Assembly: GCA_036897525.1 (NCBI GenBank)
Contig: JAYMTJ010000019.1
Location: 1 to 64,000, forward strand
Direction of reading: 5' to 3'
DNA: 64,000 nucleotides
Source of the DNA: Pelargonium x hortorum
Taxonomy: Eukaryota > Streptophyta > Magnoliopsida > Geraniales > Geraniaceae
The position numbers and the translations under genes are program-made. The notes below the pieces were generated by a model. That model was not told the origin of the DNA. It saw only the letters and a program-made list of their open reading frames with translations, and searched no databases. The stretch's first letter is position 1. Every line of letters begins with the position of its first letter. Below are positions 62,601 to 64,000 of the stretch, piece by piece.

Positions 62601-64000
62601 TGGTAGGTAGTCTAAGAAGGAAGGTATAGGTAGGCATATAGTAATTGTCCCAAGGATTTCCTTAATTGCTAGGGAGTTTAAGGCTACAATATTACCTATC
62701 TTTTTAAAGCTCTTATTGAAAACACCACCTGTTGGAAGCTAGGTGCTCTACGATGGACGTTAAGGATTACTCTCGGTATTTAGAGAGTCTTAGTTTAGCT
62801 CTTATCCAGGTATAAGATTATGTAACCTGCTTCCTAACACGTATCGTTTGTTATCAAGTTTCGCTCATATAATGTATACTTTAACAAACAAGTGAAAGCC
62901 CTGTCGGCTCAGCTAGGACACAGTTAAGTAGGCTCGCTTTGACCTGCTAGTGAGTCTCCAAGTGAGTGGATTGATAGTTGGCCTTATAATTGGTACAGCA
63001 AGCAAAAGTACCTAAGAACAAATAGCTAGAATTCCGAGAGTAATTGACAAGTTAGGTTTAGAATAATGAGAGCTTTGTTTCCTCTTAGAGTGATTTAAAA
63101 CCTCCAATTAGTGTAGTGGGTTGTGGGTTAGCTCGTGTAAATGCGAATTCTTTTCCGCTTTTAAAAGGGGTTTACAAGTTTATTTTATGTCTATAGAATC
63201 TTATTTAGGTAAGCGTTTAGTCTTTATACTTAACTCTATAATAAGTATAAATTATAGAGTTCTGAGTTCCTTCTTTATCCTTGTATCACGGGAACTTTAA
63301 GGGTAGGAAAAAGTCTAAAAATTGAACTTCGATTGAGAAGAAGCCCCCCTAAAGACCCATTTCATTTTACGGGTCCCTCTCTCTCTATTTAAAGGAATAC
63401 CTTTCATTTCTAAACAACTTTGAAGGCTTACTCAGCTTCTTTTAGTTTAGGGTTGGACTTTAGCCATTATAATTAAGGTGTCGTATTAAAGTTTTTTTCT
63501 TTTATCTTTAATAAAGCTGTATTAAAAAAAAACGCACTAAAAGGGCCTACAACGAGTTTTTTCCCTTACAGGGTATGGCTACTTCTCCTGTGGGAAATTC
63601 TTTTTAGGATACAAGAGTCGCTAAAATATATTCCTATACCAAGGAAAATATCTAATAGGGTCTTGAAATTTTAGAGTAACAAGAAAAAAAGTAAGAAGTG
63701 TACTTACTTGGCTTGGACCCGACCAGAAAAAGAAATGCAATATAGCCTAGCCCATAAAAGAGTCTCCTCGGATTTACCTTAGAAGTTCCACATATTAGAC
63801 AGAACTCAAAAACTTCTCCAAGGCAAGCAAGGGCGGATAAACCTAGCTGTAATTATCTAAGAGTTCGATCTTGATAAATAAGGAATAACCAGACTGCGAA
63901 GTAACTTTGAAGAATCTTTAAATAAAGGGTTTAAGAAATTCTGAGTTACAGGGAATTTTTTTAAGGAAAGATATCTTTCTCAGTCTTAGAAGTGGGATTA
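59641..64000. other. gene-free spacer with one repeat-like island
   Basis: The tRNA-like fragment at 62.5 kb lies in an island (62.0-63.1 kb) of higher G+C. AACTCCTTGCGACT at 62146 also occurs at 51959. A 90-codon frame at 59.8 kb has a hydrophobic end from a T run and no recognisable family. Confidence 0.5.
62508..62566 (-). pseudogene. tRNA-like fragment (D arm and T-loop core)
   Basis: The minus strand reads CACTCGGTAGAGCACCGCG, a typical D-arm segment. AAGGTTCAAGTCA follows about 25 bases later at tRNA-like spacing. No anticodon stem or acceptor closes. The same T-loop core with the flank CAAGGTTCAAGTCA also occurs on the minus strand near 48234. Confidence 0.3.

Noticed and set aside
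1-64000. CRISPR arrays, insertion sequences, rRNA segments, group II intron domain V, riboswitches and capsid-bearing elements
   Set aside because: Looked for by eye on both strands and not seen. No regularly spaced repeats, no transposase or reverse transcriptase motifs, and no conserved rRNA core sequences.

Overview
The window is 64 kb of A+T-rich DNA with almost no recognisable genes. G+C is about one third in most lines I counted by eye and approaches one half in a few islands. No open frame exceeds 110 codons, and frame lengths and numbers are about what chance gives at this composition. I recognise no respiratory, ribosomal, plastid, bacterial or phage protein, no rRNA and no group II intron domain V. 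The one intact-looking gene is a tRNA-Cys(GCA) at 18770-18841. Its sequence is bacterial-like, close to what I recall of the 'second' trnC (trnC2) of angiosperm mitochondria and unlike the native plant mitochondrial or plastid trnC. With the decayed tRNA fragments, it makes an expanded plant mitochondrial genome the best guess. The low G+C is unusual for that, so another bloated organelle genome cannot be excluded.

Layout. Two kinds of sequence alternate. The matrix is very A+T-rich, full of T or A runs, and I see no structure in it beyond chance. Set into it are islands with more even composition, at roughly 1.1-1.6, 2.2-3.0, 4.4-5.1, 26.1-26.5, 32.3-33.6, 37.1-38.1, 47.2-47.7, 48.8-49.3, 50.4-51.3, 51.9-52.5, 53.1-53.9, 59.4-59.7 and 62.0-63.1 kb. 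Many islands share short diverged blocks, which I call families M1 (about 8 copies), M2 (6 copies), M3 (2 copies), a hairpin pair (26.2 and 32.3 kb) and a collinear pair of about 215 bp (1.3 and 51.0 kb). The blocks recur in both orientations and in different orders, so they look like shuffled remains of a dispersed repeat and not a gene family.

A tRNA-rich zone lies at 18.5-21.7 kb: the tRNA-Cys, a D-arm-deleted second copy 2.8 kb downstream, and three other tRNA-like fragments. Further tRNA-like pieces are scattered at 12.4, 27.0, 30.8, 38.4, 44.4, 48.2, 51.8 and 62.5 kb. Short perfect tandem duplications (units of 8-17 bp) recur through the window.

Nothing suggests operons or cooperating protein genes. 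The window is best read as spacer DNA with one tRNA gene, tRNA debris and a decayed dispersed repeat. All similarities to known genes are from memory and unsearched; block alignments were made by eye.
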